Below are positions 1 to 9,079 of a stretch of 64,000 nt of DNA, piece by piece (the first letter of the stretch is position 1; each line of letters starts with the position of its first letter). The DNA lies in contig NC_018210.1 in NCBI RefSeq assembly GCF_000219625.1, forward strand, positions 1,550,001 through 1,614,000, given 5' to 3'. The notes under the pieces are model-generated. The model did not search any database. It saw only the letters and a program-made list of their open reading frames with translations, and had not been told where the DNA came from. Source of the DNA: Zymoseptoria tritici IPO323 (Eukaryota; Ascomycota; Dothideomycetes; Mycosphaerellales; Mycosphaerellaceae). A program made the position numbers and the translations under genes.

Positions 1-944
1 ATCGAAACGGGAAGCAGGCTACTGGTGTCACTGTCCAAAGCAACGGACAGGAGTCGACAATTGGCCTTGCGAGTGGTGGACGGGTCATCGTCAGTGGAGG
101 CGCTCTGTTCAGCCCTGGAATTCTTATGAAGAGTGGAATCGGCAACCCAGACGAGCTCTCCAAGCTGTCCGAAGCAGGTCTGCTGAAGCTTGCTTCGTCT
201 TCCTGGATCAACAACACTGCCGTCGGCGACAAGCTCTTCGACAACCCGAACACCTTCATCGAACTCTCCGGATCGAACATCAAATCCTACACTTATAACT
301 ACACCTCTCCAGAGCAATCAGACAAGGACCTCTACTTGTCCGCTCGCTCCGGCCCATACTCCTTTGCTGGTCAGACCAGTGCCTTCTGGGACGTGATCAA
401 TATCAACGACACCATTACAAGCGTGCAAGGCACCATCGGCGCTGCAGGCTACGGAGAGTACACTGACGACAACACCATTACACTGAATGTATATGGCACC
501 GCCGGTCTCCGCTCCAGCGGCCGAGTCGTCATCGACACCAAGACCGGCCGCCCTGGTCGCGAGAAGTATTTCCACTACACCGACGAGGGCAACATGGACA
601 GCCTCGCCATCGCCACATTTATTCACAAGATCTTTGCGGCTTTCAAGACTTCCAACTCGGGTTTGACGCCTCGCAACATTGCTCAGGACGCAAGTGTCGA
701 GCAAATTCAGCAGTACATCACAAGCAGTACGCCGTATACTGGTAAAGATGTCAGCCATTCGAGTTCGAGCTGTCGACTGGGAAGCTGCGTGGATTTGAAC
801 ACGAAAATCATTGGCTCAGACAACATTTTTGTTGTAGATGCCAGTATTATTCCGCCACTCACAACGAACCCGGTGGCGGGAATTATGATTGCGGCGGAGA
901 GGGCGAGTGAGTTGATCCTTGCGCTGGATATGAACAAGTGTTAG
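1..944 (+). CDS. GMC-family flavin oxidoreductase, C-terminal part (5' truncated by window)
   Basis: The reading frame is open from base 3 to the TAG ending at 944, so about 313 C-terminal residues are visible and the FAD-binding N-terminus lies outside. The opening residues contain the GMC signature segment (GGALFSPGILMKSGIG), where a Pro-Gly follows the substrate-domain entry. Near the end are the family's catalytic His (in DVSHSSSSCRLG) and the partner Asn (in LTTNPVAGIMIAAERAS). GMC enzymes oxidise alcohols, sugars or aryl alcohols with FAD; the spacing and sequence are closest in feel to fungal cellobiose-dehydrogenase/choline-dehydrogenase-like members, but the substrate cannot be read from this fragment. 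No cytochrome domain or signal peptide can be assessed. The next gene follows 217 nt downstream on the same strand. Confidence 0.85.
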   Translation, partial: RNGKQATGVTVQSNGQESTIGLASGGRVIVSGGALFSPGILMKSGIGNPDELSKLSEAGLLKLASSSWINNTAVGDKLFDNPNTFIELSGSNIKSYTYNYTSPEQSDKDLYLSARSGPYSFAGQTSAFWDVININDTITSVQGTIGAAGYGEYTDDNTITLNVYGTAGLRSSGRVVIDTKTGRPGREKYFHYTDEGNMDSLAIATFIHKIFAAFKTSNSGLTPRNIAQDASVEQIQQYITSSTPYTGKDVSHSSSSCRLGSCVDLNTKIIGSDNIFVVDASIIPPLTTNPVAGIMIAAERASELILALDMNKC

Positions 945-1161
945 AGGACGGATGTGGGAAGTACATGGCTGTAGCATATTACTACTTACGAGGATAACGA
1001 ACGCTGTCCTTGCACTTACGTCTTGTCTCTTTCGTGGTGTATCCAGAGCTCCGCCAATTCGGCCCCACGTCAGAGCTGACTTGCATCGTCTATCATCTGG
1101 TTTGAGCTGTGTCTCTCTTCTCTATCGAACACTTTGACCACAAATCAGCACTCAGGACACA

Positions 1162-1839
1162 ATGGATTTACCAACACCCTCTGCTCAGCAAAACATGCTC
1201 TGGAAACTCCCCGCCGAACTCCGCGAACTGGTCTATATCAATGCGTTCACCTGCTCCGAAGAACACGCCTACTGCCTCTGGAAAGACGGAATCTTCCTCA
1301 CCCTCGTCGACGGCAGAATCTACAAACCTGCTTCTCACAAGTCTCACAACCTCGGACAATCCACCAAGTGCGGTGCCTGTGCTCTCGGCTTGCTACGTAC
1401 CTCCAAGGCAATCTACGACGAAGCTCTGCCCGTCTTCCATCACGCTGTAGAACTGCGCCTACACGTGGACGGACGCTATAGATCACCTTGGGAAGGCGTC
1501 GAGCTCGGAGCGGTGGGCGAGATGGGTGTCTTGAGGAATGCGAGGGTGTGGGAGATCACGGTGCGACTGAGCCGGTTCGAGGATGCGGATCGACTGGTCG
1601 CTCAGCTGAATAGTCTGCGAGAGATCGTGGAAGGCAATCGGGCGGTGGAATGGCGGAGTATATCGGTCCAGATTTCGCGGTATTTGGAGGATCCCGAGCT
1701 TGGTGATGGTATATTGCGAGCGGTCAGGACGATGACTGGAATTGAGAGTATCGATGAGATCAAGGATCCTTGGCGAGAAGGTACGACGGTGTTTGATCAT
1801 CAGGCGGAATGCGCGAAGCGAATGAGCATATATACCTGA
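1162..1839 (+). CDS. 2EXR / F-box-like (DUF7730-type) fungal protein
   Basis: Single-exon 225-residue protein. The N-terminal third carries the pattern of the fungal 2EXR/F-box-like family: a KLPAELRELVY helix (residues 14-24), a middle Cys pair (CGACALGLLRTSKAIYDEALPVF) and a following 'ELRLHVD' strand. These proteins are numerous in Pezizomycotina, and their molecular role is mostly unknown; some are thought to act as F-box-like adaptors. The C-terminal part (residues 90-225) has no recognisable domain. The start ATG is in a good context (cacaATGG) and is the first in-frame Met. Function beyond the family call is not supported. Confidence 0.75.
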   Translation: MDLPTPSAQQNMLWKLPAELRELVYINAFTCSEEHAYCLWKDGIFLTLVDGRIYKPASHKSHNLGQSTKCGACALGLLRTSKAIYDEALPVFHHAVELRLHVDGRYRSPWEGVELGAVGEMGVLRNARVWEITVRLSRFEDADRLVAQLNSLREIVEGNRAVEWRSISVQISRYLEDPELGDGILRAVRTMTGIESIDEIKDPWREGTTVFDHQAECAKRMSIYT

Positions 1840-2043
1840 TGATCCGAGTCATTTCGGTGATGATAAAACTGTTTTCAATGCTCTCGTATGTTGTTGTTTC
1901 TCACCATCGCCCGCCCAGCCCAATTTACCCGGTCCGACCACAGCTGGGGTGCGACTTCGGACGTCACTCCTGCCTCACGTTTTCTTCAGCCACACCACCT
2001 GCCACTGTCTCTTCGAAACTCTGCTTCTCTTCACGACAACTTT

Positions 2044-3492
2044 ATGGCAACCTCATTACGGGACACTCTGCTCGCTGGGATTGCCAAAGAACGAGTCACC
2101 GACAAGACTCCTCCCACGGCTGGGGATGAGCTGGATGCCGACAGATGTGTACCCCTCCACAATGTGTTAACACTGTACGGCTGGGTCTCTTCCGGCAAGA
2201 AAATCTCAGAACTGAGGAAGCGAACATGGTGGAGCACACACGGGACACCTGAACTGGAGAAAATCCTTCGACCCAAATTACGGCGATATCTGTCAAAGAT
2301 CTTCGAGGTGCCGAATTACAACTTCTTCTACCATGTTTCCGGTCTGGCGTCGCCCAAGCACATGCTGCAACTAGCGGATGTACTTGAAGACGACGACCAT
2401 GTGGAGAAACCAGAGGACAAATACCGATTCGTGATCCTATACAAGACCTCTGAGCATTTGGTCTCGCAGCCAGCAGGCATAGTGTTTGACCAGCAGACGA
2501 GCAAGGCGATTTTGATGCCCACTTATCATCATTTATTTGACCTAAAAGGTGCTGACCTACCATGGCAAAACCTGGAGACGATCTTGTCCGCGTACGTTGA
2601 CATGATCCAAAGCGAGAAGGCTTTGGCCATACATGACGAGGCTATTGTGGAGGATGCAACTGCACAGCACGCCGGCAAAGGCGGAGACTTGGAAAGGAAT
2701 AAGACCTTTGCAAGATACTCCACACGACCATGGATTCTTCAGCCGTACACTCTGGATGATCTGCACGAATGTCTGGATACATGGACGAAGCTTGTCAAAA
2801 CGATCGAGCAGAAAGCTGGCATCAAGCGCAGCGAAGAAGTCGCCCCAGAGGATGAAGCGCCGCTGGCTTCGAGGACAGCGCTGAACATCGCCGAAATCCC
2901 GCGAGGGTTTGCGTATGAGATCTTGTCCCACGCTCGACAATCAGAAGTCTGGTTTGTGGCGCCAGGTTTGCGTTTACCCAAAGTCGAAGAGTTCCTGCAA
3001 CAGCCATTCAAGGATATTCTAAAACAGTATCCCGAAGAGACCAGAGGCATGAAAGTGCCCTTCCTTTTCTTGCGATGTCCTGGAACAGTCAGCGCGAAAG
3101 AAGCCAAGTTCAGATACCCCTTCTCAACATTAGAGTCCGTACCCTGCGGACTATACCTCGATGCATTCCCCAACGCACAGAATCCCTTCGAGGATGCATG
3201 TCGACTGGTGTTACCCATTCGACTAAGCGACAAGCGACGCTACGCACGAACGTCAGATGGACGACTACTGTTCAGAAGTCACAGCGACTTGTATCAGACA
3301 GGTATCAACCCCTTCGTCATGCGTCATGGGCCCAAGCTGGTTGCAGTATTGGACAATTGGAGGAGGCAAGTAGAGACTGGACACTGGGGTGTCAACGAGA
3401 GGGGTGTTGAGGGTGGGATTGGCGTGTGGAGGCAGGCCGAGACGAGAGAGCATTGGTGGCGTTATCAGAGCGATTCGCATTTGTTCATTTAG
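2044..3492 (+). CDS. Conserved hypothetical protein (482 aa)
   Basis: I do not recognise this family. The frame is open from 1888, but the first 52 codons read like a C/T-rich leader. I therefore prefer the Met at 2044 (MATSLRDTLLAGIAKER), giving 482 residues. The product is soluble-looking, mixed charge, without signal peptide, membrane segment or low-complexity tract. It is rich in Trp/Arg near the C-terminus (WRRQVETGHWGVNERG... EHWWRYQSDSHLFI). Sustained codon use and the absence of competing frames support it as a real protein. Alternative start: 1888 (534 aa). Confidence 0.7.
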   Translation: MATSLRDTLLAGIAKERVTDKTPPTAGDELDADRCVPLHNVLTLYGWVSSGKKISELRKRTWWSTHGTPELEKILRPKLRRYLSKIFEVPNYNFFYHVSGLASPKHMLQLADVLEDDDHVEKPEDKYRFVILYKTSEHLVSQPAGIVFDQQTSKAILMPTYHHLFDLKGADLPWQNLETILSAYVDMIQSEKALAIHDEAIVEDATAQHAGKGGDLERNKTFARYSTRPWILQPYTLDDLHECLDTWTKLVKTIEQKAGIKRSEEVAPEDEAPLASRTALNIAEIPRGFAYEILSHARQSEVWFVAPGLRLPKVEEFLQQPFKDILKQYPEETRGMKVPFLFLRCPGTVSAKEAKFRYPFSTLESVPCGLYLDAFPNAQNPFEDACRLVLPIRLSDKRRYARTSDGRLLFRSHSDLYQTGINPFVMRHGPKLVAVLDNWRRQVETGHWGVNERGVEGGIGVWRQAETREHWWRYQSDSHLFI

Positions 3493-5122
3493 GTGATTCT
3501 GGGCCAGGCATGTGCAGGCGAGGTCGGATGGTTTTTGTGTATACAGGAAAGCGTTGATGTAATGCGGAAGCATGAGTGCAGTATGCTTGGGACACATCAG
3601 AGCTAGAGACGACATGTTGATGATCGACGATGACCACCGGGCTCTGCACGCCGCATATCGGTGAGGAGGAAGCTACCACACTGACGCACGATTGTGGCTC
3701 TCTACTTCTGCCGCATCGGGTAAGTTCTACGCTCAACATGCGGGCGTAGAACGACTGCAGACAATCACGCAACGCGCTCATCTAGATTGGGGTGTGCCAT
3801 ACAGTCCTTATCGGCTTCAGCCTTCCAGCATGCTGACCGGCAATTGATCGAAGGACGTTGAGGGAGAACGAGCACATTAAAGCGGATTTCTGCTGAGGTG
3901 GCATGAATACGCGTGAGATTGTCGATCTATAGAGCTTAAAGATCGACAGTCTGCAGAAGCGGTGCAGTAGTGGTGAGCACTATAGGATGTTGCCGGATCT
4001 GCAAAGTTCAAGGCGGTACCAGTGAGAGAGAGCGTAGCAGCTGTCTCGATGGAACTGGAACGTCATGGCGAGAGCAAAGAATATACTTATTCATCGTGTA
4101 CTGTCCCAGAGCGACCTAGAGAGTACGAAGACGCTCCAATCGAGGACGCCGAGTGGGGTACCAACTGCAATGAGGCGTCCGGTACCAAGAACGACAATTA
4201 CCGCTTAAGCAAAAGCTAAGCTCATGTCCAAGCCCTCTATGTCACACCAAGCACTCGACCTCGAAGCTTTTCTCCACGCGGCACGCCTTGGCTGTGCGGC
4301 TGCTCGAGGTCATCCCTGAGACGATCTCTCGTGTTGACCACATGGCAACGTTACACTGCTGTGTGCTGCGCAGCATCTTGTCTCGGCTCTTGGATTGTCG
4401 TGCAACGTCGAGTCGATTATCATTCTTTCTACGATCACGATCAGACCTCACCTCTTTGACTTGACTGTGAGTACTTCTCAAGATCCTCTTCCCAAGAAAG
4501 CCACCGGCGCGAGCGGGGCATGAAGGGTCTGCTGGAGTCGCTATAGCTGCATGTTGCGCTATCTCTCTCCTCCTCTTTTCGATAGCCACCTCGTCAGACC
4601 ACGGCCAGAATAAAGCTAAAGAGCTCATGAAGAGGATGTTCCGGAAGCCCGCAAGCTGCATGAGCTCCCTGCGTTCGCTAGAGCCAATGAACCGTCCATC
4701 TTGGAGCCGCTATCGTGTCGATCAACTCCAAAGCGGGACATTGCAGTGTGGGAGCTCGCGTTGACTGTGATGCTCACACGCATGTCAGTGTGTGTAGCGG
4801 CATCCTCAACAGCGCCGTATTAGATCATGTATGTCGAGGGGCTGAGTTTTTCCCTTGGCGGTGATGATCGTCACTCATACACGGTCGAAAGGCCACATGG
4901 CGATGAGCGGCGATGGTTGCTGGATGAGATATATATTCTCCCTCTCGCTCAAGATGAAGAGAACCATCTCACCATCCAAACCACAGCATCAACAACATCA
5001 GCCACACCAAAGTCAAGAGGCATCTCTCCGCATCTCTTTGCAGCGTCAACACATCGTCTAAAGTCCTCTTGACTAGTTCGGCTTCCTCATCTTTGTGTTG
5101 ACCTCGTCTGCTCACCTCCACG
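3493..5122. other. Intergenic region with two 9-bp inverted repeats
   Basis: No supported gene. It contains perfect 9-bp inverted repeats at 3724-3752 (GTTCTACGC / GCGTAGAAC) and 3920-3948 (TGTCGATCT / AGATCGACA), each with an 11-nt loop. There is also a TATATAT element at 4930-4936 that probably belongs to the next gene. Small ORFs at 4022-4219 and 4242-4661 lack any family features. Confidence 0.6.
4930..4936 (+). promoter_or_regulatory. Putative TATA element of the repeat-precursor gene
   Basis: TATATAT lies 187 nt before the ATG at 5123, followed by a CT-rich leader with CA-rich stretches, as is common in highly expressed fungal genes. Position is only suggestive; no transcription start was measured. 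Confidence 0.35.
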
Positions 5123-5911
5123 ATGCACTTCACCTCCAATATCGTCGCCCCCATCTTGGCCTACTGCGCCATCCAGGTCGCTGCCCTGCCAGTTCCTCAG
5201 CTCGCCGGTGTCGGTCAGGGCTGCGACTCAGTCTTCACCCAGACCGACAACGCCGTCGGCTATGGCATTGAGTACGCCGAAGAGAACACCGCTGGAAACC
5301 TCAGGAATGCTCTCAGCAAAGTCCACACCCGGCGTCAACTCGCCGGAGTGGGTCAAGGTTGTAATTCCGTCTTCACCGAGTTCGACAATGGCCTCGGATA
5401 CGGAATCGAGGACGCCGAAGAGAACACCGCAAAGCTCATCAGCGGCAAGGGCGGTTCGGGTGGTTCGACCGGCGGCTCCGCTCCACCACCTCCTCCACCC
5501 CCACCTCACCACAAGGATCGTCGACAGCTCGACAAGATTTCCAATGGCTTCCAAGCCATCTCAAACGCTGTGGGCGCCGGCAGCTCGACTTCAAGTCTGA
5601 CCACTGAGCTCGACAATCTTGATGGAACGGGCACCAGCGGATCCGCTCAGATCGGAGCCGCCATCGGACAGGGAGAAGTCGACATCCTCGAAGGTATCGG
5701 CAAAGCGATTCCCAAGCGTCAGCTCGACAAGATCTCGAATGGTTTCCAGGCCATCGCCAACGCTGCAAATGTGGGAAGCTTGACTTCGGGACTGACCACC
5801 GGACTCGACAACCTCGACGGAGCTGGCACCAGTGGCTCGGCTCAAGTTGGAGCGGCCATCGGGCAAGGAGAGGTCGACATTCTGGAAGGAGTTGGCAAAG
5901 CTGTGCCATGA
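5123..5911 (+). CDS. Secreted repeat protein with Kex2-type dibasic sites (peptide precursor, KEP-like)
   Basis: A 262-residue single-exon protein with a signal peptide (about residues 1-21, MHFTSNIVAPILAYCAIQVAA). The mature part is four units of two types. Type A begins QLAGVGQGC at residues 26 and 72. Type B begins QLDKISNGFQAI at residues 135 and 200. Each internal unit is preceded directly by a dibasic site: RR at 70-71, RR at 133-134, KR at 198-199. Every unit thus starts with Gln after the cut, and could form pyroglutamate. The two B units match at 52 of 63 positions. Unit A2 ends in a Gly/Ser stretch and eight prolines. Each A unit has one Cys. This is the architecture of fungal KEX2-processed repeat proteins; the released peptides could be signalling, surface-active or RiPP-like. 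No tailoring-enzyme genes (UstY-type) are nearby. Confidence 0.8.
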   Translation: MHFTSNIVAPILAYCAIQVAALPVPQLAGVGQGCDSVFTQTDNAVGYGIEYAEENTAGNLRNALSKVHTRRQLAGVGQGCNSVFTEFDNGLGYGIEDAEENTAKLISGKGGSGGSTGGSAPPPPPPPPHHKDRRQLDKISNGFQAISNAVGAGSSTSSLTTELDNLDGTGTSGSAQIGAAIGQGEVDILEGIGKAIPKRQLDKISNGFQAIANAANVGSLTSGLTTGLDNLDGAGTSGSAQVGAAIGQGEVDILEGVGKAVP

Positions 5912-7726
5912 GTGTGGAGGTTCGATTTGACGATTGTATGACTATGAGCGATGTCATGGATGTATAATGTCTCTGCGTATGGCGATGCATTGGGTGGCTT
6001 CGTTGGATTTAGCGATCCTGTTTTATATCATCATCAGCAATAGTGTTCATGAATGTATGGCAAATAATGTCTCGATCATCCAACTCAACCCGGTCTGCTT
6101 GCGTCAAGGACCAGGTCTGTGCTAGTCTTGGCCTGCTGGGCTCGTACTGTAGCAAGAGGATGACTCGCGATATGTTTCGGGTGATATCCGAGCAGATCTC
6201 TCCGGTATCAAAAGCTCTTGCGTGCCACCGAAGCGATGACTTCTGATCCGTCCGGGTACGAAGCGAGCTTGGAGGTGAAGATACGAGGCTGCCAAACTCA
6301 GAAAAGGAACGAGCCAGAACCAGCCGCCTCGGCCAGCCCTCGCAAATCGACCTTCTCCTTCTGTACAGAACTACACACCACTTCCCTACCATCACAAACC
6401 CATCCACTCCGAAGATCGAACTCGAAGCGCCCACAAATGTGACAGCGGCACCAGCGGCAGACGTCACAAACATCCTCCACCCGTTCACAGTTCGCAGTAG
6501 CGGCCGCTACTGTACGAAATCCGAGGTGAACAGGGATAGCTCCGGTACAAAGCGACACGAAAATCATTCCCGAGTCCGATGGGTGGGAGAGGGGAAGTCG
6601 TGGGATGTGTCATGTGCCTGCATCTGTCTCAGAACTCGGCTGCAGGGAGTTGGGGGTCGGAAGTTGTACCTGAGGTACTTCGAGGTCGGGGGCGGCGTAT
6701 TGCTTCGTACTGCCGTGATTGATCGAGGGCGTGCAGCGGAGTGGTGAGGGAAACGGACCGGAGGATACGCGCTGACGTGTGGAGTCAGCATCTATGCTAT
6801 CGCGGAAGGCTGCGGCCTTCTGCAACATCTTTGTTTCTAAATTGAGGAGTGTAATCGGCTCCGGAGAGAGAGGAAGAGGTACGACTACGTACCGTTCCCA
6901 AGCCCACGGCAAGGAAGCCCCGCAAACCGTGGTTCGCACGTGGGATAGAGTGAGGATGTCTCGCATCGGCAAAGAATGGAAAGGACTCACCTTAGAATAC
7001 ACTTCACCCCTGTAATGTCGATGAGTGCGCTGGAATGAGGACGATCATGCGAAGAATAGACTGTAAATATTGATTAACAAAACTTCTGCCTGCCGATATG
7101 CTCAATCACACATCTCTAAACCTGGCAACGGACCGCCTCCTTGAACCGAAAACAAAAAACTCCTCAAGGACATCCAGCCCGAGCCACACCACCTAGAACG
7201 CAAGCGCAAAAAATCAAAACTCCCATCATCCCCCAAAGAGATCCCCTGAAAAGCCCGCAAGGAATACTCGCACAAAAGGGTATATGGCGGAACCAGCAAA
7301 TGAACACCCCCAAGAAACACGACAACAATCGCAGTCCTTCTCGCTTTTTTTCTGTTCGCCGACCGTGGCGGAAAGATTGAACACCGTCTATTCCTTTGAG
7401 CCCAATTCGCTCCCTAAAAGCAGATGCGAAACGCTGCGCGCAATGACTCATTCTTCCAACCCCTGCTGATCCGGCTTCGGGCTCCATCGCTGCCCGAAGA
7501 ACCATTCCTCTCTTCACTTCTCATCTATTCTTCGCCTTCCAGTCAAAGGCTCTCTCGCTTGCAAAGAAGCAACAGCCTGATTTCGTTTCGAACAAAGTCC
7601 AGTAGACATGGTATATGCCCGTTCATTGGGTATCATCTTGCAAAAGTGGCAAAGGTGCTCACATGTGAAAATCCTCGAAACTGCGCCACGCCAAAACATG
7701 ACTCCGAACTCCAGGCAGCAGCCACC
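5912..7726. other. Convergent intergenic region with nested palindrome
   Basis: About 1.8 kb between the 3' ends of the repeat precursor and the gp1-like gene. The ORFs here (for example 6009-6488 minus, 6439-6747 plus) have no family features. The notable content is the nested inverted repeat at 6483-6531, listed separately. Confidence 0.55.
6483..6531. repeat. Nested inverted repeat with an 18-nt perfect palindrome
   Basis: The centre is CAGTAGCGGCCGCTACTG (6495-6512), perfectly self-complementary. It is flanked by TTCG/CGAA (6491-6494 / 6515-6518) and GTTCAC/GTGAAC (6483-6488 / 6526-6531). Together that is 19 potential base pairs in 49 nt, with small bulges. A further TGTGAC/GTCACA pair lies just upstream (about 6439-6474). 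No gene overlaps it. Confidence 0.7.
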
Positions 7727-9079
7727 TTACGCACTGGGGTTGCGCAGGATATCCTCGCAGTTAGCATCGAACCGCATGCTCCACAGACGCATTCCGGTCA
7801 TCATCTTCTCGGTGCGAGCCAATTCCCGATCCCGGCCAAAAATCGCATCGACGAATTCGCACCCGCTGTTCTTTCCCATCGTGACGTTCTTCGCATTGCC
7901 ACTTTCCTTCTTCGCCGCCTTCCACATATAGTTCTCGCAGATTTTCAACAGTTTGTTGAAGCGTTGCCAGAGTCGTTCGCCGGAGTCGAGGAAGTCCTCC
8001 ACCATGTCCCGTGAAGCGGTCGATCGGACCCGTGGAAGGCAGTCTTCGGCGCGCTTGACTTTGTGCGCGAGTTGAATTAGAAGCAGCCAGAGTTCGCCGG
8101 CGACTTCGGACATGGGTGTTGCGGGTCCGTAGAAGAAGACGGTCCAATCGTAGATCCATTTTCCGAGGGAGTTGGCGTCGAAGACGCTGCCGAGGAGGAG
8201 GATTGGTTCTTCGGTTGGATCCCAGTTTTTGTAAGAGTAGCCTGCTGGGATGCCGGCGCGACGCGCATCCGCTTCGGTGGCCTTGGCCGGTGGCGACTTG
8301 CTGGCTGTGCTGGGCCGCGGGCGAGGCGGTGGCACACTTGGCTTGGTCGCGTAGGATGCGCGGCGTGGGCGTGCGTGCTTCGAGGGAGTGTCCGCAGCTG
8401 CTGCTGTGTAAATTGGAACCTGATCGCGGTGTAGATGATCAGTTCGCGGTTCGTAATGGTATTGACTTGTTCGGTAGTAAGGCGGCGGCCGCTGCTCATA
8501 CTGTTCGTAGCGCGGCAGCTCCTCATGCGACCGGTCGTAGTAGTAATCGTCGCCGACATACTCATACTGCGGTCGCGAAGAGTAGTGCTTGCTGTTCGTC
8601 GAGTACTTGCGCTGCTTGGTCTTGGGGGCCGACGAGTCCTTTGTCGGCACGCGATAGTATCGCGTGCTTTCGCGTTTGCGATCAGAGCCACTTACATAGT
8701 CGTTGGTGCGCGGGAGCGGCGTCGTGTGCGCAGACGTGTGGTAAGTGGGCTCCGGAGTCGCATACTGGCCCGTTCGTCGCGGTGCCGTTGTATATGTGTA
8801 GGTGTATGTTGTCGCATCGCCGGTCGCGGTCGCTCTGCGAGTATGTCCCTTTGGTGGAGTCGTGGAAGGGTAGCTGTACTGTCGCGGCGAGTAATATGCG
8901 TATGCGCCGGAGGTCGGTGTCGTCTGCGGCGGCGGCGTGCGATAGCTGCCGAACGAGGCGAAGTTGTGTGGAGGCATCGGATAGCCTGCTGTCTGGAATG
9001 TTGCCATCGAGGGCGAGGCTTCCAGACGCGCCTCGTGGGTTGTGTATCGTGGATTCGATCGGTATGGAGGTCGTTTCAA
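7727..9079 (-). CDS. Fungal conserved protein of the 'vegetative cell wall protein gp1' annotation class
   Basis: A 450-residue single-exon protein. Residues 1 to about 265 are low complexity, rich in Tyr, Thr, Pro, Arg and Ser (YTYTYTTAPRR, PPPRPRPSTASKSPPAK). The last 170 residues form a conserved, probably helical domain beginning near IPAGYSYKNWDPTEEPILL, with SLGKWIYDWTVFFYG and GELWLLLIQLAHKVKRAEDCL. I recall this C-terminal block from many Dothideomycete and Eurotiomycete proteins labelled after the algal gp1 because of the Pro-rich part. The label says nothing reliable about function. No signal peptide is visible, so a cell-wall location is doubtful. A second Met at 9007 (MATFQTAGYP) is a plausible alternative start. 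Confidence 0.75.
   Translation of the reverse strand: MKRPPYRSNPRYTTHEARLEASPSMATFQTAGYPMPPHNFASFGSYRTPPPQTTPTSGAYAYYSPRQYSYPSTTPPKGHTRRATATGDATTYTYTYTTAPRRTGQYATPEPTYHTSAHTTPLPRTNDYVSGSDRKRESTRYYRVPTKDSSAPKTKQRKYSTNSKHYSSRPQYEYVGDDYYYDRSHEELPRYEQYEQRPPPYYRTSQYHYEPRTDHLHRDQVPIYTAAAADTPSKHARPRRASYATKPSVPPPRPRPSTASKSPPAKATEADARRAGIPAGYSYKNWDPTEEPILLLGSVFDANSLGKWIYDWTVFFYGPATPMSEVAGELWLLLIQLAHKVKRAEDCLPRVRSTASRDMVEDFLDSGERLWQRFNKLLKICENYMWKAAKKESGNAKNVTMGKNSGCEFVDAIFGRDRELARTEKMMTGMRLWSMRFDANCEDILRNPSA

Noticed and set aside
4242..4661. 139-codon minus-strand ORF
   Set aside because: No domain, signal or repeat structure; composition looks random, and it lies in a spacer with several similar ORFs.
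7424..8014. 196-codon plus-strand ORF
   Set aside because: It overlaps the conserved C-terminal domain of the minus-strand gp1-like gene and has no family features.
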